NCBI GenBank assembly: GCA_963169055.1
Contig: CAUJFU010000044.1
Location: 1 to 37,539 of the forward strand
Direction: 5' to 3'
Source: Myxococcota bacterium
Lineage (GTDB): Bacteria > Myxococcota_C > UBA6777
Length of the DNA: 37,539 nucleotides
A model generated the notes under the pieces. It was given only the letters and a program-made list of their open reading frames with translations, was not told where the DNA came from and made no database searches. Positions within the stretch are counted from its first letter, which is position 1. The number at the start of each line of letters is the position of its first letter. This document shows positions 6,936 through 15,941 of this stretch, piece by piece. Position numbers and translations under genes: made by a program.

Positions 6936-9887
6936 ATGTCTCGCGAACTTTATCATTCCAATTGCCCAAGTTGTGGTTCTGACACCTCCCAAGTGCGCGA
7001 GCTATTGGAGTCGGGTGAGTTTACCTTTTGTCCGCGTTGTCAGTTTCCTTTGTCGTTGGTGGCGCGGAAATATCGGCTGTTGCGGCAGCTTGGAGAGGGT
7101 GGTTTTGGCAAGGTCTATCTCGCGGAGCATGTCTGGTTGGATGTGGATCGCGAGCGCGTGATCAAGGTGATCAAGTCCGAAGCGCTGAAGCAGCCGGGGA
7201 TGGAGAAGCGTTTTCGTCGAGAAGTGCAAACCACTTCGAGTGTTTCTCGTGAAAATGAGCATATCGTGCGGGTGTATGATGACTTTGGCGAAGAACCAAA
7301 GCTCGGATACTTCTATATTATGGAGTATCTACAAGGCATCACGCTCGAAGATTTCTTGCTTGAGCTGGACGATGTGCCGGGGGTCGATCTGGCGTTGCAC
7401 ATCTTTCGCCAGATCTGCGAGGCAATGGAAGTTGCCCATCGTAAGGGGATTATCCACCGTGATCTCAAACCGTCCAACGTCTTTTTGATCCAACGCAAAG
7501 ATGACCCGTACTTTGTGAAGATCTTTGACTTTGGTGTTGCAAAGCCCGTCGATTGGGATCGTTCGCTTCAACTAACGCAATCGCCTGTGGGAACTCCAGC
7601 GTATATGTCTCCTGAACAGTGCCGAAACAAGGACGTTGACGCACGGGCAGATCTGTATTCCCTTGGGATTATGTTGTACGAGCTGTTGGTGGGGCAAACG
7701 CCGTTTCTTGATCCTGCGGATCCACCGACCATGCCCGAACTGATCCGACGACACATCTCTGCGATGCCTCCGCCCTTTTCGGATATCTGGCCGGATCACC
7801 CGTTTCCTGCTGCGCTCGAACAAGCCGTGATGACCGCGATCGAGAAACGCCCGGAAGATCGCTTTGACTCCGTCACCGAATTTCTTGAGACGATCAAGCG
7901 TGCGATGGAAGGGACCGTTCATAGCGCAGTGTTTGCGCACGCATCAGAGTCCGAAGCCTTCGAAGATAGCGCCTTTCAAGGCGATATATCCTTTGTGGAG
8001 AGCCAAGCTGCTCCGACAGGCGGGGTGATGCTTGCTCCCCATCCTGCGCTAGTACCGATCGGATCTTCGGCGTTTGGTGCACAGGTCGCGCCGTCGGCTT
8101 TTGTGATGCACCCGCCATTGCCATCGCCCACCCGTCCAGAATCTTTGCAAGGCGGAAGAGAGAAGTCGTCTGGGGGCTTGGTGGCGATGGGAGCGGTGCT
8201 TGAGGGCGCACATCCTCTCAAGCGCCAAACCCATCCCGGCGCAGGAGAGGTCGCACGCCTTCAAACCAACAGAGCCGATCCACACGAACACACCGAAGAG
8301 GCTTTGTTTACGCCCGTCCCTACGCCGCTGCGCGACGCCTCGCACAAAGCGACTTCGTCATCCGAACAACTGCAACGCGCCGCATCCTCCGACCCTCACG
8401 GGACGCCTTCAGGAGACTCGCTGCGTCCGCCGAGTTCGAGTGACGCGATCCTTTTTCCGCCCGTCGCGGCTCCTCGTGATGTCCCCCTGCCCTCTAGCGA
8501 GCAACTCGCGGCGGCTCTTTCCTCAAAAGAACGCAACAAGATCCAGTTGCGCGACCCCGCTCTACAAAATCTGTTGACCTCTCTCGAAGCCCCGATTGAT
8601 GCGCTTCTTGATGAAGAAGAAGTCCCGACTTCTGTCATGGAGCCTTTGGCGATCCCGGCCTACTTGCGCGAAGAAAGCAGCCGCTTGCAAGATCATTCGT
8701 CGCCCGAAGATCCGCATCTCAAAGATCCGCAATACGCGAATGATCCGCAAGATCGGCATTCTTCGAGCGATGTGTTGTTGGCCCAAGTCGACCTCGAAGC
8801 CGATCCCCTCGCATGGCAGGAGGAACTTCGTAACGCATCCAAGCCCTTGCACGCTCCGATGGACACCGCCGAAAGATTGCGCGATCGAAAGGCCATTCCT
8901 GTTCGTTCGATCCATCCATCTTCCCCTTCGCTGGAGGATATCGCTGCAAACCCACATTACGCACAAACCACCCCGACAAAAGCAAGCGGGATATCTTGGG
9001 TCGGCGTCGTGGTGATCTTTCTGTCTGGAGTTGTGGCGACGGTGCTGTTGTTGCAGTTGTGGCTCGCTTATCAAGGAGAAAGCCTACTCGGTCGATTGGC
9101 GCGGTTGCGTGGTCGCCCTGCTTTGGATGTCGCAGCATCCGCCAAAAAAGATATTCCACCATCCAATCCGACCACCCGACAGGATGCGAAGACACCGCAG
9201 CCCCCGAACTCTTCTTTGTCCCCATTGGATGGGGGATCTCCGACCTCGCCTATCCACCCGCAAACTTCATCTGTTGCACCGAATGCTGTTGAATCTCCCC
9301 TTCCTTCGGCTTCCCCCGACGCAGGGGACGCGATCCCAGACGCACAACCTCTTTCTCCACCGTCTCGCATCAAAGAACCCTCAGCCTCGACTCCTCCGTC
9401 TGACAAAACCTCCGAAACCAAACAAGACGAAACAGAGGACGAAGAAGAAGAACCCGCAGCAAAAAAAACACGGCGCAGCCCCCCCAAATACCGCAAGATC
9501 CGCAAACGCTCTGTTCGATCCAAACGCAAAGGGCCGCAAACTTCCGCCCCTGCTGAACGATCCGAAGAAGAACCCGCAGCAAGACGCGAAGAACCCGCAG
9601 CAAGGCGCGAAGAACCCACAGCAAGGCGCGAACCTTCCCCTCAGCCTGTTCCTGTGGAGAGGCCCGTTGTTGCGCTCGCAACGATTCGGATCACCACACA
9701 GCCTGCGGGCGTCCGTGTCTTTGTTAACAAAAAGCCGCAAGGAAAGACGCCTTTGACGTTGCGCCTGCCACAAGGAAAACGGGTGACGATTCAGCTCAAG
9801 AAAAAAGGTTTTGTGATGCAGCAATTTTTCTGGGATGCGGCCCAAGACGCCACACACACCGCCAAGATGATCGAAGATCTCTTTTGA
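6936..9887 (+). CDS. Membrane Ser/Thr protein kinase with N-terminal zinc ribbon and C-terminal PEGA domain
   Basis: 983 residues. C10/C13 and C32/C35 form a zinc ribbon. The kinase domain spans about 46-335: glycine loop LGEGGFGKVYLAE, VIKVIK lysine (K77), HRDLKPSN (H174-N181), DFGVAKP (D198), GTPAYMSPEQ and the D-LYSLG helix. A long, Ser/Pro-rich and acidic linker follows. One transmembrane helix lies at about 687-712 (SWVGVVVIFLSGVVATVLLL). Next comes a charged linker with tandem EEPAARR repeats, then a PEGA domain (about 915-983; ITTQPAGVRVFVNKKPQGKT). The kinase is thus cytoplasmic and the PEGA domain periplasmic, where it may sense wall or surface ligands. All catalytic residues are present, so it should be active. 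GGGGAG precedes the ATG at 6936. Its stop codon lies in the first of three 28-bp tandem repeats, and it converges on the SDR-like gene. Confidence 0.95.
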   Translation: MSRELYHSNCPSCGSDTSQVRELLESGEFTFCPRCQFPLSLVARKYRLLRQLGEGGFGKVYLAEHVWLDVDRERVIKVIKSEALKQPGMEKRFRREVQTTSSVSRENEHIVRVYDDFGEEPKLGYFYIMEYLQGITLEDFLLELDDVPGVDLALHIFRQICEAMEVAHRKGIIHRDLKPSNVFLIQRKDDPYFVKIFDFGVAKPVDWDRSLQLTQSPVGTPAYMSPEQCRNKDVDARADLYSLGIMLYELLVGQTPFLDPADPPTMPELIRRHISAMPPPFSDIWPDHPFPAALEQAVMTAIEKRPEDRFDSVTEFLETIKRAMEGTVHSAVFAHASESEAFEDSAFQGDISFVESQAAPTGGVMLAPHPALVPIGSSAFGAQVAPSAFVMHPPLPSPTRPESLQGGREKSSGGLVAMGAVLEGAHPLKRQTHPGAGEVARLQTNRADPHEHTEEALFTPVPTPLRDASHKATSSSEQLQRAASSDPHGTPSGDSLRPPSSSDAILFPPVAAPRDVPLPSSEQLAAALSSKERNKIQLRDPALQNLLTSLEAPIDALLDEEEVPTSVMEPLAIPAYLREESSRLQDHSSPEDPHLKDPQYANDPQDRHSSSDVLLAQVDLEADPLAWQEELRNASKPLHAPMDTAERLRDRKAIPVRSIHPSSPSLEDIAANPHYAQTTPTKASGISWVGVVVIFLSGVVATVLLLQLWLAYQGESLLGRLARLRGRPALDVAASAKKDIPPSNPTTRQDAKTPQPPNSSLSPLDGGSPTSPIHPQTSSVAPNAVESPLPSASPDAGDAIPDAQPLSPPSRIKEPSASTPPSDKTSETKQDETEDEEEEPAAKKTRRSPPKYRKIRKRSVRSKRKGPQTSAPAERSEEEPAARREEPAARREEPTARREPSPQPVPVERPVVALATIRITTQPAGVRVFVNKKPQGKTPLTLRLPQGKRVTIQLKKKGFVMQQFFWDAAQDATHTAKMIEDLF

Positions 9888-9948
9888 GCGTGAGATGATC
9901 GAAGGACTCTTTTGAGCGCGAGATGATCGAAGATCTCTTTTGAGCGTG
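9865..9948. repeat. Three perfect-period tandem copies of a 28-bp unit over the kinase stop codon
   Basis: Copies at 9865-9892, 9893-9920 and 9921-9948 are nearly identical. Each unit starts AGATGATCGAAG and ends CTCTTTTGAGCGTG or a one-base variant. The first copy encodes the last kinase residues (MIEDLF, then TGA); the other two repeat the end of the gene downstream. The array fills the space between two convergent genes. Confidence 0.9.
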
Positions 9949-9959
9949 AAGTGGGTCAA

Positions 9960-11738
9960 TCACCAGTGGACGATACGGAAATCTTTGAGCAAGACGCCGT
10001 AGGGAGGGGGAGTTTGGTGGAGGAGCGGAGAGAAGATCGGATCGCAGAGTCGGGCAGCAGCATCTTCGATCGTGAGCGGCGAGTCGATGCCGAGGGCAAA
10101 CCATTGCTCGCGGACGGAACGGCCATTTTCGATGGAGGCCCAGCCGGGATCGACGGCGGTACGAAAGATCCCGACCTTGGCATCGGTGTTTGCGCCTGAG
10201 AGGGTGAGCATATTGAGTGCGGCCTTGGTCATGTTGGTGTGTGGGTGGCGGGGGCCTTTTTGGGTGGTGCGCAGGGGGTCTTTGAGGCTGCTGAATTGGC
10301 CTTCGGTGGAGGTGACGTTGACGATAAAGCGCATGGGATCGGGTGTTTGAAGCATGAGAGGGCGCAGGTCGCGCATGAGCAAAAAGGGAGCCATCGCGTT
10401 GATGGTGTGAACCTCGAAAAGCTCGAAGGGATGGACTTGATCGATATCCATCTCCCAGCTCGTGAGATCGCGCATATCGGCGAGTTCGCCGTAGCGGTTG
10501 AATTGATCGGTTGGGAAGTCTTCGGAGCTTGCGAGAAGGTCTTCGGGGAGAAAGGGAACGCCTGAAAGAAACGAGGCGTGTTGCCGCCATGCAGGGGCGA
10601 TATCGCCGAGAGAAGCGATGCCTGTGGGCGGAAGCCACGGTGTCATCGACGTTTCTGACGGTTGGAGATTGGGAGGTGTGTCGGTTCGTGCAGCGGGGGA
10701 AATGGCGGTGGTTGGCGGGGGTGCGAACGGTGGAGGAAGATGGCGGCAGAGGTCGTAGTGTTGGCGGGAGGACGGACTCAAGATCTCGGATAGATCGGGC
10801 GAGGAGAAGGGGGTGGTTTCGGCAGCGATCAGTGGATGGTAGTAGCGTGGGGGGCGTCGGATGGTCTGCGCAGCGTTGTTGATCAGGATATCGAGGCGAT
10901 CAAAGAGATGGGGGACTTCTTGTGTAAAAGCGGCGATGGCCGGGAAAGATCGCAGATCAAGTCCGTGGACGATCAAGCGCTCGCGCCAGTGGGCAAAGTC
11001 GTGTTCTTTGGCAAAGCGTTCGACGGCATGTTTGGGAAAGCGCGTCGTGATCAGGACTTTTGCACCTGCGCGCAAGAGTTTGAGGCTGGTGGCGAAGCCG
11101 ATCTTGCTGCGACCGCCTGTGACGATTGCGCATCTTCCCGATAGATCGGCGATTTGGTGGCGTTTGACCCAGTTGATCTCTCCGCATGGCACACAAAAGG
11201 CGTCGTATCGGGAATGACGATGGAGCATCGCTTGTTTGCAAGCGTAGCAGTGGCGGCGCTGTAAGATGCGAAATGTCGCCGTCAGGTTGGAGGAGGCTTC
11301 GGGGTGGAGCAAAGGATCGGAAGAAAGGGGGGCTTCGGATGGAAGGGCGGGATCGGAGGGCAGAGCACCTTTGGTTTGGAGGGAGTCTTCGGAGTGGATG
11401 GAAAGATCGGATGGACGCGATGATTCGGAAGAAGAGGCTGAGACGGACGCGGTGGGGCGGGGGTTTTGTTCGGCGCGTTCGACCGCAGACAACAAGTGCT
11501 TCGCGGCTTGTAAGACGGCGTGGTAGCGCGGATGTTGTTGGTGGGTGGAGAGGTCTTGCGCGAAGGATTGAAGGGTTTTGAGACAGCCGATGATCTCTCG
11601 TTCTTTGAGCGGCAGGGGGATGGAGAAGAGTTGGGCGATATCCGGCGGAGTTGGTGCGGTCATGTCGGGGGTGGCTGTCGCGGTGACAGCGAGGTCGTTG
11701 AGACGTTGGGCGATATCCGGCGGAGCCGATGCGGTCAT
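9960..11738 (-). CDS. Zinc-ribbon/SDR-like oxidoreductase with large insertion and substituted catalytic Tyr
   Basis: 592 residues. The N-terminal 150 residues are Ser/Pro-rich and begin with an in-frame 25-codon duplication. C164/C167 and C182/C185 form a zinc ribbon. A Rossmann fold follows: VTGGRSKIGFATS (about 206-218), VLITTRFP, and NNAAQTIRRPPRYY (about 287-300), the SDR NNAG region. An insertion of roughly 130 residues (about 310-440) precedes helix 4. The catalytic Ser is seen in VNVTSTEG (S477) and Lys in NMTKAALNM (K505), but the YxxxK tyrosine position is Thr501. Either the chemistry is altered or the domain is a nucleotide-binding sensor. The start at 11738 has CTGGAG upstream; the duplicated inner ATG at 11663 has none. 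It is the third gene after the TPR kinase and the LRR gene (20-nt gap) and is probably co-transcribed with them. Confidence 0.8.
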   Translation of the reverse strand: MTASAPPDIAQRLNDLAVTATATPDMTAPTPPDIAQLFSIPLPLKEREIIGCLKTLQSFAQDLSTHQQHPRYHAVLQAAKHLLSAVERAEQNPRPTASVSASSSESSRPSDLSIHSEDSLQTKGALPSDPALPSEAPLSSDPLLHPEASSNLTATFRILQRRHCYACKQAMLHRHSRYDAFCVPCGEINWVKRHQIADLSGRCAIVTGGRSKIGFATSLKLLRAGAKVLITTRFPKHAVERFAKEHDFAHWRERLIVHGLDLRSFPAIAAFTQEVPHLFDRLDILINNAAQTIRRPPRYYHPLIAAETTPFSSPDLSEILSPSSRQHYDLCRHLPPPFAPPPTTAISPAARTDTPPNLQPSETSMTPWLPPTGIASLGDIAPAWRQHASFLSGVPFLPEDLLASSEDFPTDQFNRYGELADMRDLTSWEMDIDQVHPFELFEVHTINAMAPFLLMRDLRPLMLQTPDPMRFIVNVTSTEGQFSSLKDPLRTTQKGPRHPHTNMTKAALNMLTLSGANTDAKVGIFRTAVDPGWASIENGRSVREQWFALGIDSPLTIEDAAARLCDPIFSPLLHQTPPPYGVLLKDFRIVHW

Positions 11739-11739
11739 G
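11630..11739 (-). repeat. In-frame duplication of a start region, 35 bp x2, 75-bp period
   Basis: Positions 11630-11664 and 11705-11739 match at 32 of 35 bases. Both copies contain an ATG followed by codons for MTA..PPDIAQ. The 75-bp period is 25 codons, so the reading frame is kept. Only the outer copy has a ribosome-binding site. Confidence 0.85.
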
Positions 11740-11758
11740 GGTAGAACTCCAGAGCGTG

Positions 11759-12988
11759 CTAAAGACCGATGCGTGCGATGCGTTGGAGGTGTTCTTGGGT
11801 TTCTTGGTGTCGGTTGGATTCGACATCGAGACGCCCACCGAGAGAGTCGGTAATGGACAGGTGCGAAAGTTCGGGGGGGAGGTGATGGATCTCGATAAGA
11901 GCGAGGGCAGGGGCGTGTTTGAGAGTGAGGTGTTGGAGTTGTGGAGCATCGAAGATCGAGAAATCTTGGAGTTTGTAGAGATGACTGAGATAAAGAGCGC
12001 GAAGCGTTGTGTGGTGGATGGTTTTTTGCTTGATGTTGGGGAGGGAACGGGCGGTGAGGCGTTGGAGTTGTGGGAGGTGTCGATCGATATCGAGTACGGA
12101 GAGCCGTTGTCCACCGCGAAGTTCAAGGGATTGGAGCTGTTGGAGACTGGCGAGGGGTTCAAGGCTGCGGATGAACTTGGTATCGCTGAGGAATAGCGAG
12201 CGGAGTTGGGTGAGGGCCGCGAGGGGAGCGAGATCGTGGATGGACTGGAAGCCGCCGAGGAAAAGATGTTGAAGATGCGGCAATAAAGAAAAAGGCTGAA
12301 TGCTTTGGAGACTAGGGAGAGATTGGAGGTGAAGAGACCGCAGTTGGGGGAGATGAGCGAGAAAAGAGGCTTGTTGAAGAAGAAGCAAGCGTTGGCAGCG
12401 GAGGGATTGGATCTGGGCGATCGGTTCGATATCGTCGATCTGTTCGAGCTTCTCGCAACGGGAAAGGGAGAGGCGTTGAAGATGAGGGAGATCAGCGCCT
12501 TGGAAGGAGAGACGTGAGTGTTGTGCGCCGTGCGTGAGCGAGAGAGACTGAAGATGGCTCCATTTTTTCTTCATTGAGGCAGAGAGTTGATTCCAATAAT
12601 CGATTCGAATACGTAAGCCTGTGAGGTGAGTAAGGGATTGAGCATCAAGGATCGATTCTTGGAAGGCGTAAGCGGCGTCGGTGGTATAGCTGATATCGAG
12701 CGTACGAGCGAGAGTCCAGAAGGGATCGGTGGGATCGATCTTGAAAGTGACGCGCAGATCGTTGTCCCATGTCTGGAGGTGGGTGCGTGTGTATTGGAGC
12801 CCGAGTTCTTTTTCGTCTCCAGCCGCCCAAAGTGCAAAGAGTCGGCGCAGGGAGCGCCATGTGTTTGGAGAGGGAGGTTGGCTAAGGATTTGGCGCAGCA
12901 TCGGGAAAAAGTCTTGAGGCTGAATTGTATTCAAAGGCAAGCTCCTTGTGTTTTTGAGGAGGGCAGATCTCGTATCGTTCTTGTCCAT
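11759..12988 (-). CDS. Leucine-rich-repeat protein
   Basis: 409 residues. No signal peptide or membrane helix is visible. From about residue 115 to 390 there are some ten leucine-rich units of about 23 residues, such as LPHLQRLSLSRCEKLEQI, LPQLRSLHLQSLPSLQSI, LPHLQHLFLGGF and LTQLRSLFLSDTKFIRSL. The N-terminal 110 residues resemble the N-terminal capping segment seen in bacterial LRR proteins of the 'TIGR02996/WGR-like' type, but I cannot prove this. LRR solenoids bind proteins, so a cytoplasmic partner or substrate adaptor of the kinase encoded 22 nt upstream is the natural guess. The ATG at 12988 lacks a clear Shine-Dalgarno sequence, which suggests translation coupled to the upstream kinase. 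The downstream SDR-like gene starts 20 nt after its stop. Confidence 0.85.
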   Translation of the reverse strand: MDKNDTRSALLKNTRSLPLNTIQPQDFFPMLRQILSQPPSPNTWRSLRRLFALWAAGDEKELGLQYTRTHLQTWDNDLRVTFKIDPTDPFWTLARTLDISYTTDAAYAFQESILDAQSLTHLTGLRIRIDYWNQLSASMKKKWSHLQSLSLTHGAQHSRLSFQGADLPHLQRLSLSRCEKLEQIDDIEPIAQIQSLRCQRLLLLQQASFLAHLPQLRSLHLQSLPSLQSIQPFSLLPHLQHLFLGGFQSIHDLAPLAALTQLRSLFLSDTKFIRSLEPLASLQQLQSLELRGGQRLSVLDIDRHLPQLQRLTARSLPNIKQKTIHHTTLRALYLSHLYKLQDFSIFDAPQLQHLTLKHAPALALIEIHHLPPELSHLSITDSLGGRLDVESNRHQETQEHLQRIARIGL

Positions 12989-13010
12989 CAAAGAAATCTG
13001 ATCGAGAGGG

Positions 13011-15839
13011 TTAGTGGGGTACGTTGCGAAGGTAGGCAGGAATCATCTCTTTTTGTGGGATGTTTGGATAGAGAGATCGAGCTTTTTCAGCGAAAGAGTG
13101 TGCGAGTGGTCGGAGCTTGCGATCTTTGTGATGGATGTGGGCGAGCAAGAAAAGATTGCGCACGTGGTAGTGGTCGTTGATGTTGAAGCGTGCGAAGAGT
13201 TCTTCGGCGTGGAGGGCGGCTTGTTTGGCGGGTTCGTATTGGTGGGTAAAAAAGAGGCATTCGGCGAGTCCAGACAAGGCTTCGGCGAGTTGTGGGTGGC
13301 CTTGTTTGGGGAAGCGTTTTTTGTAGATATCGGTAGCGTGTTGGTAGGCAGGGAGAGCGCGTTTGTAGCGGCGTTGCGCGAGGTAAAAGTAGCCGATCTG
13401 ATTGTAGCTTGCGGCGAGGCGAGGGTGTTCTTTGCTGTGGTGTTTTTGGATGAGTTGATGGGCGCGAAAGACCATGCGTTTGGCAGGTTTCCATCGTTTG
13501 AGATCGGTGTAGGTCATGCCCATGTTGCCGAGAAGATAGAGGAAGAGGGAGTGGCTTTCGGGGACGATGCCATCGATGCGTCGGAGGGCGTTTTTTTGGA
13601 GTTGAAGGGCTTTGTGGTGTTGTTGTTTTTGCATGTAGATGTTGGCGAGGTTGTTTTCGATGGTGGAGATGAAGGGGTGATCGGGGCCTTGGGCTTGGGT
13701 GGTGAGGTCGATGGCGCGTTGGTAAAAGTGGATGGCGCGTTCGGGCTGGTTGTTTTTGCGGTAGGCAGCACCGAGGGCGTTGAGGATGTGTCCGCGTTGG
13801 GGGTGCGTGGGATTGAGGTGGCGGTTGGCGGCTTTGTAGGCGCGCAAGAACATCTGTAGGGCTTGGGAGTATTGTCCGCGATAAAAGGCCATGACACCGC
13901 GAGTGCGGTCGAGGCGAAGTTGCATGAGGGCGGGTTCTTTGAGTAAGGGCAAGAGAGATTCGACGTACATTCCGAAGCGTTCGGCGTCTGGGTAGCGAGC
14001 GAGGTCTTGGGCGATGCTGTGGAGTTCGAGATAGAGGAGGACTTGGAGACGGATATCATTGAGTCGGAGGGCGAGCCAGAGGGCTTGTTGTGCGGTGTCA
14101 AAGGCGTCTTGATTTTTGCCTTGGAAGTGTAGGAGGGTGGCTTTTCGGTGCAGGATATCGGCTTGAAGGGGAGGATAAGAGATCGACTTGCTTTGCTGTA
14201 TGACGGAGAGCAAAGTGTCGTAGGCTTCGTTGCTTTTGCCTGTATCGTGGAGGGCTTTGACGACAGAAAGTTCTTTGTGGAGGTGTTGGAGGATTTGTTG
14301 GCTTTTGGGGTCTTGGAGAGGGTGTTTGGTGCGTTTGAGGGCGAGGAGATCTTTGCATTCGTCGAGGGGATCGAGTTGGTAGATACTGCGGATGGCACCT
14401 TCGACGATCTTGGGGTCGGCTTTACGAAATAGACTGATGAGAGAGGAGAATTGTTGGAGCCGATCATGGAGGCATTGTGTACGGAGGGCGAGGGAGGCGA
14501 GGGGTTGTTCTTTGTGGAGATGTGTGGCTTGGCAGGCTTCGGTGTATTGGTTGCGCCAAGCGTCTTCGTAGGAGGAGAGGGCTTGTTGTGCGCGTTCCCA
14601 TGTGGGGAGTGCGTAGTGTAGGCGTGTTTGGAGGAAGGCGTTGCGGATCTCTTGTTGGGTGGCGGGGTTCCAGAGTTTTTGCGTGTGGGAGTGGGCTTGT
14701 TGGCAAGGAGAAGAAGGGGAGAGGAAGGCGATCCAAGAGAGTCCGATGGCAAAGAGAAAGAGCCAGATCAAGGCGAGCCATCGCCAGCGGTTGTGTTCGC
14801 GTTGTCGTCGGAGGCCGGATTCGATCTCGTCAAGGAGGAGGCGCATGGTGGGGAAGCGGTCTTCGCGTTGGGGGGCGAGGCCGCGTTGGAGGAGAGAGCG
14901 CAGCCATTTGGGGACAGAGAATCCTTTGGGGCTGCGGATCTGTTGGACTTGGAGGTGGGCTTGGGTGCGAGCTTCGAGAGAATGCCCGAAGAAAGGGCGT
15001 TCGCCGTAGAGAGCTTCGTAGAGGGAGACGCAAAAGGCGAATTGATCGGTGCGTTCGTCGCTTTCTTGTCCGTTGAGTTGTTCGGGAGCCATGTAGGCGG
15101 GGGTTCCCATGATCTGCCCGGGTTCGGTGAGAGAGATATCGAGATCGAGGAGTTTGTAGTCGTCGGGGATCTCGTCGTAGTTTCCGCTGGGGGTGGTGGA
15201 GAAGTCGTTGTTGCTGGACTGTCGGAGGCTACCGCGTGCGAGGCCAAAGTCGACGACGCAAAAGGTGCCGTCTTCGCGTTGGAGGACATTTGCGGGTTTA
15301 AAGTCGCGGTGGATGAGGCCGGCTTCATGGGCGGCTTGGAGTCCGCGTCCGGCTTGAAGGAGGGCTTGAAGGATTTCTTGGAGGGGGTGGGATTGTTGCA
15401 TCCATTGTTTGAGAGGTTTTCCCGAGACGAATTCCATCGCGATAAAGTGTTGAGTGCCAAAGCGGCCCGTGTCGTAGACTTGGACGACGTTGGGGTGAGA
15501 GAGGCGAGCCATGGAGCGGGCTTCTCGTTGGATGCGGACTTCGGCTTCGGCGGGGTCTTGGTAATGATGGAGGTCGACGCGCAAGAGCTTGACGGCGAGT
15601 TTGCGGTCAAGTTCGGGATCGTAGGCGGTGTAGACGGTGCCGACGGAGCCGCTTGATACGGGTTCGAGCAGGATGTATCGACCGACGGGGGTTCCGCGAG
15701 GGGGGTGGCGTTCTTGGGCGGGGAGGTGATGGTGTTCGGAGGATTCGTCGAGCGCTGGGTCGAGTTGGTCGATGGGAGCGTGTTGGAAGGTCGACTCCTC
15801 GTGCGGGCGCGGTGACGGGATAGGCTTATCAGAACGCAT
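13011..15839 (-). CDS. Membrane Ser/Thr protein kinase with C-terminal TPR domain
   Basis: 942 residues. The kinase domain spans about 54-345. The glycine loop is altered (PVSSGSVGTVYTAY). Catalytic lysine is LAVKLL (K84), the catalytic loop HRDFKPAN (H177-N184, Phe in place of the usual Leu), then VVDFGLARG (D197) and GTPAYMAPEQ. An insert of about 35 residues lies between DFG and the activation-segment GTPAY. One transmembrane helix is at about 354-373 (LALIWLFLFAIGLSWIAFL). The remaining 570 residues include an alpha-helical region and at least five TPR-like units (about 600-900; for example ALGAAYRKNNQPERAIHFYQ). The kinase would be cytoplasmic and the TPR part periplasmic. It heads a leftward unit with the LRR and SDR-like genes. 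A TTGACC-16-TATAGT promoter lies upstream. Family precedent: many myxobacterial STKs carry TPR sensor regions. Confidence 0.95.
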   Translation of the reverse strand: MRSDKPIPSPRPHEESTFQHAPIDQLDPALDESSEHHHLPAQERHPPRGTPVGRYILLEPVSSGSVGTVYTAYDPELDRKLAVKLLRVDLHHYQDPAEAEVRIQREARSMARLSHPNVVQVYDTGRFGTQHFIAMEFVSGKPLKQWMQQSHPLQEILQALLQAGRGLQAAHEAGLIHRDFKPANVLQREDGTFCVVDFGLARGSLRQSSNNDFSTTPSGNYDEIPDDYKLLDLDISLTEPGQIMGTPAYMAPEQLNGQESDERTDQFAFCVSLYEALYGERPFFGHSLEARTQAHLQVQQIRSPKGFSVPKWLRSLLQRGLAPQREDRFPTMRLLLDEIESGLRRQREHNRWRWLALIWLFLFAIGLSWIAFLSPSSPCQQAHSHTQKLWNPATQQEIRNAFLQTRLHYALPTWERAQQALSSYEDAWRNQYTEACQATHLHKEQPLASLALRTQCLHDRLQQFSSLISLFRKADPKIVEGAIRSIYQLDPLDECKDLLALKRTKHPLQDPKSQQILQHLHKELSVVKALHDTGKSNEAYDTLLSVIQQSKSISYPPLQADILHRKATLLHFQGKNQDAFDTAQQALWLALRLNDIRLQVLLYLELHSIAQDLARYPDAERFGMYVESLLPLLKEPALMQLRLDRTRGVMAFYRGQYSQALQMFLRAYKAANRHLNPTHPQRGHILNALGAAYRKNNQPERAIHFYQRAIDLTTQAQGPDHPFISTIENNLANIYMQKQQHHKALQLQKNALRRIDGIVPESHSLFLYLLGNMGMTYTDLKRWKPAKRMVFRAHQLIQKHHSKEHPRLAASYNQIGYFYLAQRRYKRALPAYQHATDIYKKRFPKQGHPQLAEALSGLAECLFFTHQYEPAKQAALHAEELFARFNINDHYHVRNLFLLAHIHHKDRKLRPLAHSFAEKARSLYPNIPQKEMIPAYLRNVPH

Positions 15840-15889
15840 GGTTCGGCTCTTGGATGTTGTGAGACCCCTCAGAAAGAAAGCAAGGTTTC

Positions 15890-15917
15890 ACTATATTGAA
15901 ATGGTTCGTGCGGTCAA
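15890..15917 (-). promoter_or_regulatory. Sigma70-type promoter for the kinase-LRR-SDR unit
   Basis: Leftward TTGACC (15917-15912), a 16-bp spacer and TATAGT (15895-15890), each five of six to consensus. The start point would be near 15883, about 45 nt before the kinase ATG. It sits in the 102-nt divergent gap shared with the TatD-family gene. Confidence 0.5.
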
Positions 15918-15941
15918 CAAGAGAAAGCAAAGGAGGTTGGG

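Noticed and set aside
9540..9640. Short in-gene repeats in the zinc-ribbon/PEGA kinase linker, considered as a CRISPR-like array
   Set aside because: They code tandem EEPAARR in frame, with no spacers; they are simple coding repeats.
14628..15656. 342-codon rightward frame antisense to the TPR kinase
   Set aside because: Gly/Val/Glu-rich shadow of a GC-biased gene; no start context or family motif, and the kinase motifs are on the other strand.
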